DNA of 64,000 bases from a bacterium. Lineage in GTDB: Bacteria > Verrucomicrobiota > Verrucomicrobiia > Limisphaerales > UBA11358. Of this stretch, positions 26,945 through 35,996 are shown piece by piece (within the stretch, counting starts at the first letter, position 1; every line of letters starts with the position of its first letter). Under the pieces are notes generated by a model. It was not told the DNA's origin and did not search any database. It saw only the letters and a program-made list of their open reading frames with translations. The translations under genes were made by a program, and so were the position numbers. The stretch covers positions 1 through 64,000 of the forward strand of contig JAKAFL010000006.1 of NCBI GenBank assembly GCA_021817945.1. Reading direction: 5' to 3'.

Positions 26945-27199
26945 ATGCCCCGCAAGACAAACACGGACAAGGACAAGCGCGGTAAACGCCGCCCAACAGA
27001 AAATCGCACCCCGCGCCCCAAGCCCAAGATTGATTTCACCGTGGATGCGCTCGATTTCAAGAATACCAACCTCCTGCGACAATACGTCACAGACCAAGGA
27101 CGCATCTTGCCCCGCAAATATACCGGCATGCCGGCCCACTACCAAAGGCGCCTCACCAAGGCCATCAAGCGTGCTCGCCAGATGCTCCTAATGAAATAG
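26945..27199 (+). CDS. rpsR: Ribosomal protein bS18
   Basis: An 84-residue basic protein. A Lys/Arg-rich N-terminal extension is followed by the S18 core IDFTVDALDFKNTNLLRQYV, then GRILPRKYTGMPAHYQRRLT and KAIKRARQMLLM. S18 binds 16S rRNA with S6 in the platform of the small subunit. Length and motifs are typical. It follows rpmG closely. Confidence 0.96.
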   Translation: MPRKTNTDKDKRGKRRPTENRTPRPKPKIDFTVDALDFKNTNLLRQYVTDQGRILPRKYTGMPAHYQRRLTKAIKRARQMLLMK

Positions 27200-27558
27200 G
27201 CACTGGGTGTGCAGGACCCGGTGGTGTTTTTGACCACCCCTGCCGCCCTGATCCCGCCGCAAAGGGTGTACAGCATGCAGAGCGTGGTATCAGGAAAAAA
27301 ACCCAGCCACGCTTAAAAGTTGGCCCTTGGCCGTCCATGGGCAACTTCCAGAGGAGAGCAGGATCCATAATTTCGCTTGCCTGTATTACCCACCTCCATC
27401 CGCCACATCCCCATTCAAAGTTCCAAGAACTGCACCCAGAACATTGTTTGAGGCCAGAGGATCGAGGTTTGAGAGGGAACTTAACCCTGCTCCGCCAGTC
27501 GCATACCACCCAACTGGCTCTTTTTCAACCCGCCCACCGCTTGGTGAAACCGTCCGGT
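27200..27558. other. Intergenic region after rpsR
   Basis: Convergent interval of 359 bp. A short hairpin (GGTGGT at 27220-27225 with ACCACC at 27233-27238) lies just after rpsR but has no T-run. Open frames here lack start signals and family patterns. I see nothing else. Confidence 0.45.
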
Positions 27559-27750
27559 TCAGACCAATTCTTCGGCCAACCAGTCTCCTAAATGCAGGTA
27601 TTCCTTGATTTTCCGGCGTTCATACCGGTTTTTGTGGGATTTTTTCGGAACCAATTCCGTTTTGCGAAACGGATGTTTTGGATTGCGTACAGCCTCATTG
27701 ATCACTTCCATTGTTTTTGTCATGGCTTTTTTCCTTTCATCCAACTTCAA
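27559..27750 (-). CDS. Small basic protein of unknown function
   Basis: A 63-residue, strongly basic protein (start could also be the Met at residue 10). The core AVRNPKHPFRKTELVPKKSH then KNRYERRKIKEYLHLGDWL looks RNA-binding. The pattern NP-x-HPFR followed by a KK-rich stretch and YxRRK loosely recalls ribosome-rescue factors of the ArfA type, but this is a weak resemblance and not an identification. It stands alone, with long intergenic stretches on both sides. Composition and the well-formed C terminus favour a real gene. Confidence 0.6.
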   Translation of the reverse strand: MKLDERKKAMTKTMEVINEAVRNPKHPFRKTELVPKKSHKNRYERRKIKEYLHLGDWLAEELV

Positions 27751-28143
27751 TCACGTTTACAGCCTAAACAATGCCAAACGAACTCCGCTGACATCTAATT
27801 GTCACAAATTTTTAACGCACTGTCAATCCCGACCACGATAATAAGACGCTACCTCATCCTCGTTTGTTCAAATTTGTTTCCAAGCGCCGGTTTTTTTGGG
27901 GTTTCCCCTTGTTTTTCACCCAAAAAAGAGGAGGCAAACGGACCACCTGTCGTTGAAATTGCATACAAACGTTTCAATTTCTTCTCGAAGCTGTTCAATC
28001 TCCAAACAAGGGGTGAATGGCCAAAAGGGCTTGATAGGAGCTTTTGCGGTTCAACGACTGGCTTGGTTTAGCCAACTTGGCTCAAAAAAGACTCCTTTGG
28101 ACAATTCTCACCGGCCCCGGCTGGGGCCATGCCTCCTGTTGGC
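27751..28143. other. Intergenic region with paired hairpins after prmA
   Basis: No gene is recognised in about 390 bp. Two adjacent inverted repeats lie at the end of prmA: GGCCCC/GGGGCC (28113-28128) and GCCTCCTG/CAGGAGGC (28131-28152, overlapping the last codons of prmA). They may end the rph operon transcript, although neither is followed by a T-run on the minus strand. The AT-rich part at 27780-27900 probably holds the promoter of the small basic protein. Confidence 0.45.
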
Positions 28144-29067
28144 TCAGGAGGCTCTTTGAAAAGATCCGGACCGCCATTCTTTTTCGGTTCGCGCCCGGAC
28201 ACATTTCCAACCCAGCGATTCAAAAGATTCAACCACTTGGGGGAACTCCGACCGCAGGATGCCCGCCAGGACCAAAGCGCCCGTTTCTAAGGCCTGCGCC
28301 ACGATTTTTTCACGTGAAGCCATCAACAGATTGGCCATGAGATTGGCGCAAACCACGTCATATTTGCGCCGGGGGGGCACGCTTAAAGCCTCTACATTGG
28401 CCCGTCGGAACCTGACCTTTCCCTCCACTCCATTCAAAACCGCGTTTTCCCGTGCTACTTTCACCGCCACGGGATCGAAATCCAGTCCTTCCACGTGGGT
28501 ATAATCCAGTTTTACAGCAGCCAGAGCCAGGATACCCGTGCCGGTGCCAATATCCAGCAGGGAGCTGCCACCGCCAGGCACCCGCCGGGCGACAACTTCA
28601 GAAAGGCAGAATCCCGTCGTGGGATGCTGGCCTGTGCCAAAGCTCAAGCCGGGATCCAAGATCACCTCAGCCTGCCCGCGCCGGGGTTTGCGATGGGACC
28701 AGGTCGGCTTGACCAGCAAAACATCTCCCACCGTGAATGCAGGAAAATGTTTTTTCCACGATTCTCTCCAGTCCTCCCGTTTCACCCGTTTGATCTGCAC
28801 GCGGCCAAGTCCGGTTTTCAAGCCGCAGCGCTGAATCTGGCCAATCTCATCCCTCACCTTTTCTGCCAAAATTCTTCCAAAGGGCTTGCTGGCATAAACA
28901 GTCACCCGGCTGCAACCATTTTCCAAATCCCGATAAACAGCGACCGCCAGACCCGTTAGGGCGCCCAATCCCGCCGCCATGGCGTCTTCGGCTTCCCATG
29001 ATGTCTCCACGCACAGGCTCCAGAGCCCGCCCGGCAAATTGCCCCGGTTCTGTTTGCCAGGTCTCAT
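28144..29067 (-). CDS. prmA: Ribosomal protein L11 methyltransferase PrmA
   Basis: PrmA trimethylates ribosomal protein L11 using SAM. The 307-residue protein has the N-terminal domain (LWSLCVETSWEAEDAMAAGL), WKKHFPAFTVGDVLLVKPTW, the family motif DPGLSFGTGQHPTTGFCL, and the SAM site LLDIGTGTGILALAAVKL. NLMANLLMASREKI completes the catalytic domain. The start overlaps the stop of the phosphatase gene (ATGA), so it is the last gene of the coupled operon rph-phosphatase-prmA. Confidence 0.94.
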   Translation of the reverse strand: MRPGKQNRGNLPGGLWSLCVETSWEAEDAMAAGLGALTGLAVAVYRDLENGCSRVTVYASKPFGRILAEKVRDEIGQIQRCGLKTGLGRVQIKRVKREDWRESWKKHFPAFTVGDVLLVKPTWSHRKPRRGQAEVILDPGLSFGTGQHPTTGFCLSEVVARRVPGGGSSLLDIGTGTGILALAAVKLDYTHVEGLDFDPVAVKVARENAVLNGVEGKVRFRRANVEALSVPPRRKYDVVCANLMANLLMASREKIVAQALETGALVLAGILRSEFPQVVESFESLGWKCVRARTEKEWRSGSFQRAS

Positions 29068-29759
29068 CCCACCAAGTCACGCCAGGGCGTGAAGTTCAAG
29101 AGTTCAATTTCCGCCATGTGCTCGTGCAGAGCCACTTGCGTTACGCTGGCATATTCAATGTCAAAATGATTGGTCTTGGGCAGGGGCAGGTCCAGCAATA
29201 ACGCCAGCATCATCCGGATCACCCCGCCATGGCAGAAAATAGCCACGTTTTGTGAAGAATGGTTCTGAATGATCTGCCTTAAACACGGTTCCACCCTGCT
29301 GCGAAACATGGCGCCGCTCTCGCCATGGGGAATCCCATGGCGTTCAATCTGGTCCAGCCAGTCATGAGCGGCAAATCCGAATTGATCCTCAACCTCCTTC
29401 CAACCCAGGCCGCTCCAGTCCCCAAAATCAATCTCCCTCAACCCCTCCAGGATCGTCACCGGCCCTTTCCAGGCCTTTCCAGTGGGAGCCAGCGTTTGTC
29501 GGACTCTTTTCATGGGGCTGGCATAAATGGCATCCAGCGTTTTGCCGCGCAAATACTCGGCCAGCTTCAAGCTTTGCCTCCGTCCCGATGCGGACAGGTT
29601 CATGTCAATTCTACCGCCAAACTTCCGGTGGTATTTTTTCTCCACTTCGCCATGGCGCACCATCAGGAGCCGTGTCACCGCTGGAGAGATTCCCGGAAAA
29701 ATTCCATGCCGCCGGGCACCCTTCGCTGCCCCTGCCCGGCCCCGCTTTGACCGAATCAC
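29064..29759 (-). CDS. Histidine phosphatase family protein
   Basis: A 231-residue protein of the phosphoglycerate mutase/histidine phosphatase superfamily. The catalytic motif is LLMVRHGEVEKKY (RHG), with LNLSASGRRQ-type segment NLSASGRRQSLKLAEYL, ASPMKRVRQT, LREIDFGDWSGLGWKEVE (proton donor region) and FCHGGVIRMML (second catalytic His). This pattern is closest to the CobC/GpmB-like branch. The substrate is not certain; alpha-ribazole phosphate or a sugar phosphate is possible. It starts with GTG overlapping the rph stop and ends overlapping prmA. Confidence 0.88.
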   Translation of the reverse strand: MIRSKRGRAGAAKGARRHGIFPGISPAVTRLLMVRHGEVEKKYHRKFGGRIDMNLSASGRRQSLKLAEYLRGKTLDAIYASPMKRVRQTLAPTGKAWKGPVTILEGLREIDFGDWSGLGWKEVEDQFGFAAHDWLDQIERHGIPHGESGAMFRSRVEPCLRQIIQNHSSQNVAIFCHGGVIRMMLALLLDLPLPKTNHFDIEYASVTQVALHEHMAEIELLNFTPWRDLVG

Positions 29760-30517
29760 GGGGTTGCCTCCGAGAGCGCCAACGCCTGCCCTTTGAGCAG
29801 TTCCTGTATCCCCTTTTTACCCAACTCCAACATCACTGCCAGCTCCCCTTCCGTGAAAGTGGACTCTTCGCCGCTTCCCTGCATTTCCACAAATTCTCCC
29901 CGTCCATTCATCACCAGGTTCATGTCCACGGAGGCAGCCGCATCCTCCTCATAACACAAATCCAGCAGCACCGCCCCACGCACCACTCCCACGCTCACCG
30001 CTGCCACCGCTTCCCTGACGGGATTTTCCGCCAGTTTGCCCTGATGCATCAGTTTGCGCACTGCCAGCATAAGCGCCACGTAGGACCCCGTGATCGCCGC
30101 CGTCCGGGTGCCCCCATCGGCCTGCAATACATCACAATCCACGCATACCGTCCGCGACCCCAACTTCTCCAAATCCACCACGGCACGGATGGACCTGCCA
30201 ACCAAGCGCTGGATTTCAGACGACCTTCCATCCAGTTTGCCTTTTGAAATGTCCCGCTGCTTTCGTTCCAGCGTGGCGTAGGGAAGCATGGAATATTCCG
30301 CCGTCAACCAGCCTCCGCTCACCTTTTGCTCCTTCATCCACCGCGGCACGGTTTCTTCCACCATCACCCCGCAAATCACACGCGTGTTGCCCCACTCAAT
30401 CAGGGTCGAACCCGTGGCATGCGGCGCAATGTGATTTTGAAATTTTAAACCGCGCAACTGCCCCGCCGCGCGGCCATCCGACCGAATTTCTCCCGGCTGA
30501 TTGCTCTGAAAAGACAT
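29756..30517 (-). CDS. rph: Ribonuclease PH
   Basis: RNase PH removes 3' tails of tRNA precursors by phosphorolysis in the cytoplasm. The 253-residue protein has GSTLIEWGNTRVICGVMVEE, SGGWLTAEYSMLPYATLERK, DGRSSEIQRLVGRSIRAVVD, VDCDVLQADGGTRTAAITGS, and the C-terminal LCYEEDAAASVDMNLVMNG. These match the core of the family throughout. It is first in the operon with the histidine phosphatase and prmA. Confidence 0.96.
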   Translation of the reverse strand: MSFQSNQPGEIRSDGRAAGQLRGLKFQNHIAPHATGSTLIEWGNTRVICGVMVEETVPRWMKEQKVSGGWLTAEYSMLPYATLERKQRDISKGKLDGRSSEIQRLVGRSIRAVVDLEKLGSRTVCVDCDVLQADGGTRTAAITGSYVALMLAVRKLMHQGKLAENPVREAVAAVSVGVVRGAVLLDLCYEEDAAASVDMNLVMNGRGEFVEMQGSGEESTFTEGELAVMLELGKKGIQELLKGQALALSEATP

Positions 30518-30655
30518 GACGCCAGCCTAGTTCCTCGACAACGCCGGGTCAAAATGGATTTTCACCAAAAATTGTTCTGCGCCTGTGCTGGGTTTTGATC
30601 TTTGGACATGTCCGGCCGTACAGGTGATGCTCCTCCAGCCATGACCCAGGCTTAC

Positions 30656-30787
30656 AACCGCCAATGAACGCCAATGAACGCTAACCCTGTAAAAAACCAC
30701 CAAGATGTCCGGTCTCGGATGAAGCTGTGGTGCTTTTCCCTGCCGCAATAGCAACCAATCCTTTCCCATTCGCGTCCATTCACGGTT
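30656..30787. repeat. Small element bounded by decayed inverted repeats
   Basis: The interval 30518-31047 holds no recognised gene. Within it AACCGCCAATGAACGCCAAT (from 30656, with a second 10-bp unit CCAATGAACG) is matched in inverted orientation by CATTCGCGTCCATTCACGGT ending near 30787. Read on the same strand, both follow AACCG-NN-AATG-R-ACGC-S-AATG. This resembles a short miniature repeat element. The sequence between the ends shows no gene. No target duplication is evident. Confidence 0.45.
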
Positions 30788-31047
30788 AAATTTACAATCC
30801 CCTTAAAAACTTTTTGAAGCAGCCTTTCCTCTTGATGACATCAACCGGGAACCTGCCCGGTTGAAACATATCCCGCATGGACATCCGGCCATGATGCATT
30901 TGAGGTCGGCACCGGGACCATTGGCCCAAGGCGCACAAACACCTGCCAATCAATCGCTGGTATTCTGACAATCTTCCATCCAGCAGGCTTTTGGACGCCA
31001 ACAGAGGATTTGCGTTTCTTTCCCCAAAACCGCAGGCTGGCTTCCCA

Positions 31048-31767
31048 ATGAAATTTCCGGGCGCCATCACCTCCGCCAGGCTCGACCAATCCTGCCCCGG
31101 CGCCAGGCCCAACGAATGGGCCATTCTACTCCATGGCTTGTGCAGGTCCAACCGGTCCATGGCTCCAATGGCCGCAGCGCTGGAAAGCGCCGGATACAGG
31201 GTCTTGAACATCCAGTATCCTTCCCGGTCCGCCTCCATTGACATTCTGAGCGAGGGCGCCATTGGACCGGCGGTGCGCGATTGCTGCCAAAATGGGGCGG
31301 AAAAAATCCATTTCGTCACACATTCACTGGGCGGGATTCTGGCGCGCAGTTTTTTATCCAGACACACTCTTCCCCAACCCGGACGCATCATTATGTTGGG
31401 CCCGCCCAACCAGGGCAGTGAAATCGTGGACAAGCTGGGCCTCTGGCGACTCTTCAAAATGATCAACGGCCCGGCCGGAACCGAGTTGGGTACCGGCGGG
31501 GATTCCACGCCAAACCGGCTTGGCCCGGCTCATTTTTGTGTTGGAATCATCGCTGGCAATCGTTCCATCAACTGGATCAACAGCCTTCTGATTCCCGGAC
31601 CCAACGACGGCAAGGTTTCAGTCGAGCGCACCCGGCTTGCTGGCATGGCAGATCACCTTGTCATCCCATGCGCCCACCCCTTCCTCATTCGTCACCCCGC
31701 CGCCATCCGCCAAACCCTTTTTTTCTGGCCAATGGCCGTTTTCATCATTCGCAGAGCCCCATTTTGA
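31048..31767 (+). CDS. Alpha/beta-hydrolase, lipase-like
   Basis: A 239-residue hydrolase. The oxyanion segment is WAILLHGLCRSNRSM, the nucleophile elbow is FVTHSLGGILARSFL (Ser in THSLGG), the acid is probably Asp in PGPNDGKVSVERT, and the His is in IPCAHPFLIRHP. This layout matches small lipase/PGAP1-like esterases. I took the ATG at 31048; the frame is open further upstream with a possible TTG at 30991. No clear signal peptide is seen, so the location is uncertain. It has no operon partner. Confidence 0.82.
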   Translation: MKFPGAITSARLDQSCPGARPNEWAILLHGLCRSNRSMAPMAAALESAGYRVLNIQYPSRSASIDILSEGAIGPAVRDCCQNGAEKIHFVTHSLGGILARSFLSRHTLPQPGRIIMLGPPNQGSEIVDKLGLWRLFKMINGPAGTELGTGGDSTPNRLGPAHFCVGIIAGNRSINWINSLLIPGPNDGKVSVERTRLAGMADHLVIPCAHPFLIRHPAAIRQTLFFWPMAVFIIRRAPF

Positions 31768-32031
31768 CCCAAACCCGCCGACGAACCATGCCACCGGGTC
31801 ATTTTAACCCTTCCCAATTTCAAGTGCATGGCAGGCGGCCTCAGGAATGAGGCATTTGTGAGATGGCTTGCGGAGCTGCTGCTCAAAAGAAGCGCGGCTG
31901 GAGGTTTCAGGCAGGATTTAAACAGATGTGGGGGCGTTTGCGGACTTGGAAAATCCATGTCACACCCAATTCCTAATTTTTAAGAAAACCCGCTGGAAAT
32001 TGCTGAAATCCGCTGTATGCGAAGAGAAAAA

Positions 32032-32109
32032 TGGTCGGGGTGGGGAGATTCGAACTCCCGACCTCTTGCACCCCAAGCAAGCGCGCTAGCCAGGCTACGC
32101 TACACCCCG
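32032..32109 (-). tRNA. tRNA-Pro (anticodon GGG)
   Basis: A full cloverleaf on the minus strand. The acceptor arm is CGGGGTG/CACCCCG with discriminator A and an encoded CCA end. The anticodon stem CTTGC/GCAAG encloses the loop TTGGGGT, so the anticodon is GGG, reading CCC and CCU proline codons. The T arm is GGGAG-TTCGAAT-CTCCC. All stems pair. Confidence 0.97.
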
Positions 32110-32425
32110 ACACATTAAATTTTGTGCGATTGAACACACCCAGACCGCCTGATTGAAGCGGTCATGCTATTCCATGCGGGATAACGCGCTGGATCGAAAG
32201 CATTTTGCGCAAACGGCGCCCGGTAAAAATCCAGGATTTAAAATCGCCTGCTGCATGGGTTCCCGGCCACGCTCAATCGGGAGAAAATTATGCCTGAACT
32301 TTCTCTCACGGCAAGCTCATTCGAAACTTCATTCAAGGCATGTTACATCGAATTGACTTGAAATCGGGGGCACCTATTTTTCCAAAGTCATTTTTTCTGA
32401 TGTCCTGGCTGATGACATCAGAATG
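32110..32425. other. Intergenic region between tRNA-Pro and SDR gene
   Basis: This interval of 316 bp is AT-rich near 32270-32400 and carries no recognisable gene, hairpin terminator or repeat. It lies downstream of the SDR operon and upstream of the minus-strand tRNA gene, so it may hold the tRNA promoter. Confidence 0.45.
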
Positions 32426-33199
32426 TCAAAGCCCGGGACTGCCCTGCATGATGCCGCCATCGGCAAAGACAGTTGTCGCAGTCATGTAGCTGGACCCATC
32501 ACCAGCCAGAAACGCGACCAGGCTGGCGATTTCCTCCGGTTTGGCCATGCGCCCCAGCGGGATGGCATTATTCAACCGCTGCAAAAGAGTCGGATCCTGC
32601 ATGGTGCCAAGATTGATGGGCGTGGCCACGGCACCCGGTCCCACTCCTACGACCAGGATGTTGTGAGGGGCCAGTTCCACGCCTGCGGTTCGGGTCAACA
32701 TCCGCATGCCGCCCTTGGAAAGGCAATAGGCCGTGTTGCCGGGCATGGGCCAATCTTCATGAACTGATGAAATGTTGATGATGCGCCCGCCGCCGCCCTG
32801 CTTGATCATTTGCTGCGCGGCGAGTTGGGTGCCAAAAAAGGCGCTCTTGAGGTTGATATCCATCACCTTTTCATATTGCGCCTCGGTGGTGTTGAGGATG
32901 GAGGTGCGGGTTTCGATGCCGGCATTATTGACCATGATATCCACGCGTCCGAATTCTTTCACGGCGGCGGCAAAGAGGCTTTGCAACTCGGCCACCTGGC
33001 TCACATCCGCCTTCACGCCAATGGCGCAATCGCCCAGGGCATGAACCTGCCTTTCCAGTTCCTCGGTGGCCTCGGGATGTGCGACATAATCAATGACAAT
33101 GTTTGCACCCTGTCGCGCCAGTTCCAAAACGATGGCCATGCCGATTCCGCTATTGCCACCGGTGACGATGGCGACCTTGCCTTTCAGATTCATGTTCAA
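32426..33199 (-). CDS. Short-chain dehydrogenase/reductase (glucose dehydrogenase-like)
   Basis: A 257-residue NAD(P)-dependent SDR. It has the cofactor loop VAIVTGGNSGIGMAIVLEL, the VNNAG motif in IMVNNAGIETRTS, INISSVHEDWPMPGNTAYCL and the catalytic pair Y and K in YCLSKGG. The C terminus AGDGSSYMTATTVFADGG is typical of the glucose 1-dehydrogenase-like group. It is the last gene of an operon that begins with a GMC oxidoreductase and includes an MFS transporter, which points to uptake and oxidation of a sugar or sugar alcohol. The substrate is not known. Confidence 0.9.
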   Translation of the reverse strand: MNMNLKGKVAIVTGGNSGIGMAIVLELARQGANIVIDYVAHPEATEELERQVHALGDCAIGVKADVSQVAELQSLFAAAVKEFGRVDIMVNNAGIETRTSILNTTEAQYEKVMDINLKSAFFGTQLAAQQMIKQGGGGRIINISSVHEDWPMPGNTAYCLSKGGMRMLTRTAGVELAPHNILVVGVGPGAVATPINLGTMQDPTLLQRLNNAIPLGRMAKPEEIASLVAFLAGDGSSYMTATTVFADGGIMQGSPGL

Positions 33200-33223
33200 C
33201 TCCTTTTTAGACGTTTCAATTGG

Positions 33224-34450
33224 TTAGTTAAAATCAAACCCGGTCCGAGCCTGCCCGGCGCGGCTCTTCCGCGTAATGGTGAAGGATAACACGCACATGG
33301 CGAGCGCGGCAACTGTTGTTCCGCCATAGATGGAGCTTAGGTCGAATCCTGCTTGTGACTGCAGGGGTCCCACCCCGAAGGCGGCCAGGCCGTAGCCGGT
33401 TTCGTAAAAGGCAATGAGGCCGCCGGCCACGGATGCGGAAATGGCGGCCAATTGCGCCTGTCCGAAACTGATCACGAGCGGCAGCAGCGCGGAGCAGCCG
33501 AATCCCGCCAGGGCGAAGGCCAGCAACCCGGTGATGGGGCTGGACGCCGGGGCGCAGGCGCTGGCGAGCAAGGCGGCCGCCACCACAACCGGCAAAATCC
33601 TGAAAACCATGGCCTCGGGCAGCCATTTTTCAACCACGGCAAAAAAGATTCTGCCCAGGGTGACCATGCTCCAAAAAAGCGTCAAAACAATTGAGGACAG
33701 GGCTTTGTCCGAATGAAAATGCTGGTTCAGATACAGAGACGCCCAGTTGCCATTCATGGCCTCGCACACCCCATAAAGAAGAGAGAATGCGGCAAACAAC
33801 CAGAAGCGGGTGGGAATAACGGCATGGGTGCCGGCATTTGGATGGGGCGCGCGGATGGGCGCCATGGATTCCCCGCTTATCAGGGACGATTTTGCGGCGG
33901 CGAGAAACAGCACCGCCATGAGCAGCCCCGCAAGTGCCGGCAAACCCCACCCTATTCCCAAACCGATGCAAATTGCGGTGAAAACCGGAGCCAACGAAGT
34001 TCCCAAACCCAGCGATGCGTTCAAGGCCAGCACGGCCTTGTCCGCTTTTTGGGGAAAAAATGCGGAAGCGAAAGTGTTCAGCGCAGGCACGGCAAAGCCG
34101 AATCCAACCCCCATGCAAGCAGTGGACAGGAGAAGTATTCCATAGGCCGCCGCATGGCGGCGCATCACAAAAAAACTCAGGACGAAAAGCGCCATGGCAG
34201 CCAGATTCGCCAGCAGGCCAAGCAAAAGGATGTTTTTTGTTCCAAGCCGCCTGCGAAGGCCCGCGCCCGCCAGCGACGCCGCGGTGGCCAGCACGGTCTG
34301 CGGCAAAAACAAGGCCCCATATTCCGTGCTGCTCAGTGCGAAATCCGAAGGACTGGCAAACACGGCCGCCGCCGCCGGATAGGTGACCAAGCCGATCCCC
34401 TGCACGACGCCGGACAAATACACAATCGCTGTCTCGCTGCGGCTTGCCAT
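33224..34450 (-). CDS. MFS transporter
   Basis: A 408-residue membrane protein with about twelve membrane segments. The first half shows GLRRRLGTKNILLLGLLANLA, an MFS motif A-like loop between helices 2 and 3, and the two halves are separated by a hydrophilic stretch (SGESMAPIRAPHPNAGTHAV). The fold and size are those of the major facilitator superfamily, with a general resemblance to sugar porters. It is 1 bp from the GMC gene and 24 bp from the SDR gene, so the three are one operon. Confidence 0.88.
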   Translation of the reverse strand: MASRSETAIVYLSGVVQGIGLVTYPAAAAVFASPSDFALSSTEYGALFLPQTVLATAASLAGAGLRRRLGTKNILLLGLLANLAAMALFVLSFFVMRRHAAAYGILLLSTACMGVGFGFAVPALNTFASAFFPQKADKAVLALNASLGLGTSLAPVFTAICIGLGIGWGLPALAGLLMAVLFLAAAKSSLISGESMAPIRAPHPNAGTHAVIPTRFWLFAAFSLLYGVCEAMNGNWASLYLNQHFHSDKALSSIVLTLFWSMVTLGRIFFAVVEKWLPEAMVFRILPVVVAAALLASACAPASSPITGLLAFALAGFGCSALLPLVISFGQAQLAAISASVAGGLIAFYETGYGLAAFGVGPLQSQAGFDLSSIYGGTTVAALAMCVLSFTITRKSRAGQARTGFDFN

Positions 34451-34451
34451 T

Positions 34452-35996
34452 TTATTTCAAACGCTCCAGCAAGTGGTCCCCCACGCGCAACGCGTTGGCG
34501 ATGGCGGTAAGGGAGGGGTTTACCGCCCCAATGCTGGGGAAAAAACTGGTGTCCACCACGTAAAGATTGTCCACCTCATGCGCCCGGCAATGAATGTCCA
34601 GCACGGATGATTTGGGATCGCGGCCAAACCTGCAGGTGCCGGATTGATGTCCCACCCCGGCCACGGGAATGTGCTTGCCCAGGTAAACATTGTTGGGAAT
34701 GAGGTGCGGGTGCATGTCCAAATGTTCCAGCATGGATTGCAGTTTTTTTCGCAACCGGTTGACAGGCTCCAGGTTGGTGAACTCGTAATGCAGTTGGATT
34801 TCATTGCGGGAATTCAGCGTCACCCGGTTCTGCGGCAGCGGCAAATCCTCGCCGGTAAGCCAGAAATCCACGGCATGACGCGCCATCTGGTCCAGAGTCC
34901 AGCCCGGTGCGAATCCCGGCGCATCCCCCTGAAACATCGGCCCTTTGGATTTGCCAAGCATCTGGATATTGCCCAAGGGAAATTCCCAGTCCGGCGCGCC
35001 CCAATAAAAATCATTCACGGTCAGCGTCTTCTGGAAAACGGTTGTGTTTTCACGTCGAGACAAAGCCACAAGCGCCATGGCATTGTGAAACATATAATGG
35101 CGGCCCACCATGTCCGATCCGTTTGCCAGGCCCCGCGGATGCCTCTCGCTGGCGGACATCAGCAGCAGCCGCGCCGTGTTGGCTGCGCCGCATGAAACCA
35201 CGACAATATCAGCGGAAAATTCCTCCCGCTCGCCATTATGCTCTGCGATCACCTTTGAAATCTCCCTGCCGCTCGCGCTGGTCTCCAGTTTCTGCACCTG
35301 GCAATTGTGCAAAAGCGTGACATTGGGATGTTGCAGTGCCGGACGGACCGCGATGACCTCGGCATCCGCTTTGGCATGGACAAGGCAGGGAAAGCCGTCA
35401 CACGTGTCGCACCGGATGCAGCGGCTGCCAGGAGCATTGGCTTCATCCAGCAAAATGCCGGTCGGGGCGAAGGATGGGTGATAGCCCGCCCGTTTCAGGC
35501 CGTCGGCAAGCTCCTGGATGCGAGGCTCATGGCTTATGGGAGGAAAGGGGTAAGGCGCGCTGGCAGGCGGATCGGTTGGGTCATCCCCGCGCTGTCCATG
35601 CACGTTGTAGAGTTTTTCCGCCTGGGTATAATAGGGTTCAAGTTCATCGTAGCGAATCGGCCAGTCTGGAGTTATGCCATCCGCAGTCCGGTGCGCTTCG
35701 AAATCCCCCCTGCGCAACCGAAACAAGGCAGCCCCATACATTTTAGTGGCGCCCCCAACGAAATAATGAGATCCAGGCTGGAAGGGCTTTTGGTCGTTGT
35801 CATACCACGTGTCCTTGGACACATAACGATTCTTCACAAACACCTCCGTGGCGTCCCAGTTTTGCTTTTCACGCGATAAAAAGCCGCCCCTCTCGATGAG
35901 CAGAATTCTTTTGCCGGACGGTGCCAGCTTGAGAGCGAGAGTTCCTCCGCCCGCTCCGCTCCCTATGATAATCACGTCAAAATGGTTCGCGCTCAT
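34452..35996 (-). CDS. GMC-family FAD oxidoreductase
   Basis: A 514-residue flavoprotein of the glucose-methanol-choline family. The FAD loop is DVIIIGSGAGGGTLALKLA, followed by ILLIERGG and HYFVGGATKMYGAALFRLR. The C-terminal motif is GVGHQSGTCRFGRDPKSSVL with VDTSFFPSIGAVNPSLTAIA, which carries the catalytic His/Asn region. The segment RCIRCDTCDGFPCLVHAKAD is Cys-rich and is found in a subset of GMC proteins. The start at 35996 is set by the FAD motif. Likely oxidises a sugar or alcohol together with the SDR of the same operon. Confidence 0.92.
   Translation of the reverse strand: MSANHFDVIIIGSGAGGGTLALKLAPSGKRILLIERGGFLSREKQNWDATEVFVKNRYVSKDTWYDNDQKPFQPGSHYFVGGATKMYGAALFRLRRGDFEAHRTADGITPDWPIRYDELEPYYTQAEKLYNVHGQRGDDPTDPPASAPYPFPPISHEPRIQELADGLKRAGYHPSFAPTGILLDEANAPGSRCIRCDTCDGFPCLVHAKADAEVIAVRPALQHPNVTLLHNCQVQKLETSASGREISKVIAEHNGEREEFSADIVVVSCGAANTARLLLMSASERHPRGLANGSDMVGRHYMFHNAMALVALSRRENTTVFQKTLTVNDFYWGAPDWEFPLGNIQMLGKSKGPMFQGDAPGFAPGWTLDQMARHAVDFWLTGEDLPLPQNRVTLNSRNEIQLHYEFTNLEPVNRLRKKLQSMLEHLDMHPHLIPNNVYLGKHIPVAGVGHQSGTCRFGRDPKSSVLDIHCRAHEVDNLYVVDTSFFPSIGAVNPSLTAIANALRVGDHLLERLK

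Noticed and set aside
30792-31508. A 238-codon minus-strand open frame
   Set aside because: It lies opposite the hydrolase gene, whose catalytic motifs are on the plus strand, and it shows no family pattern.
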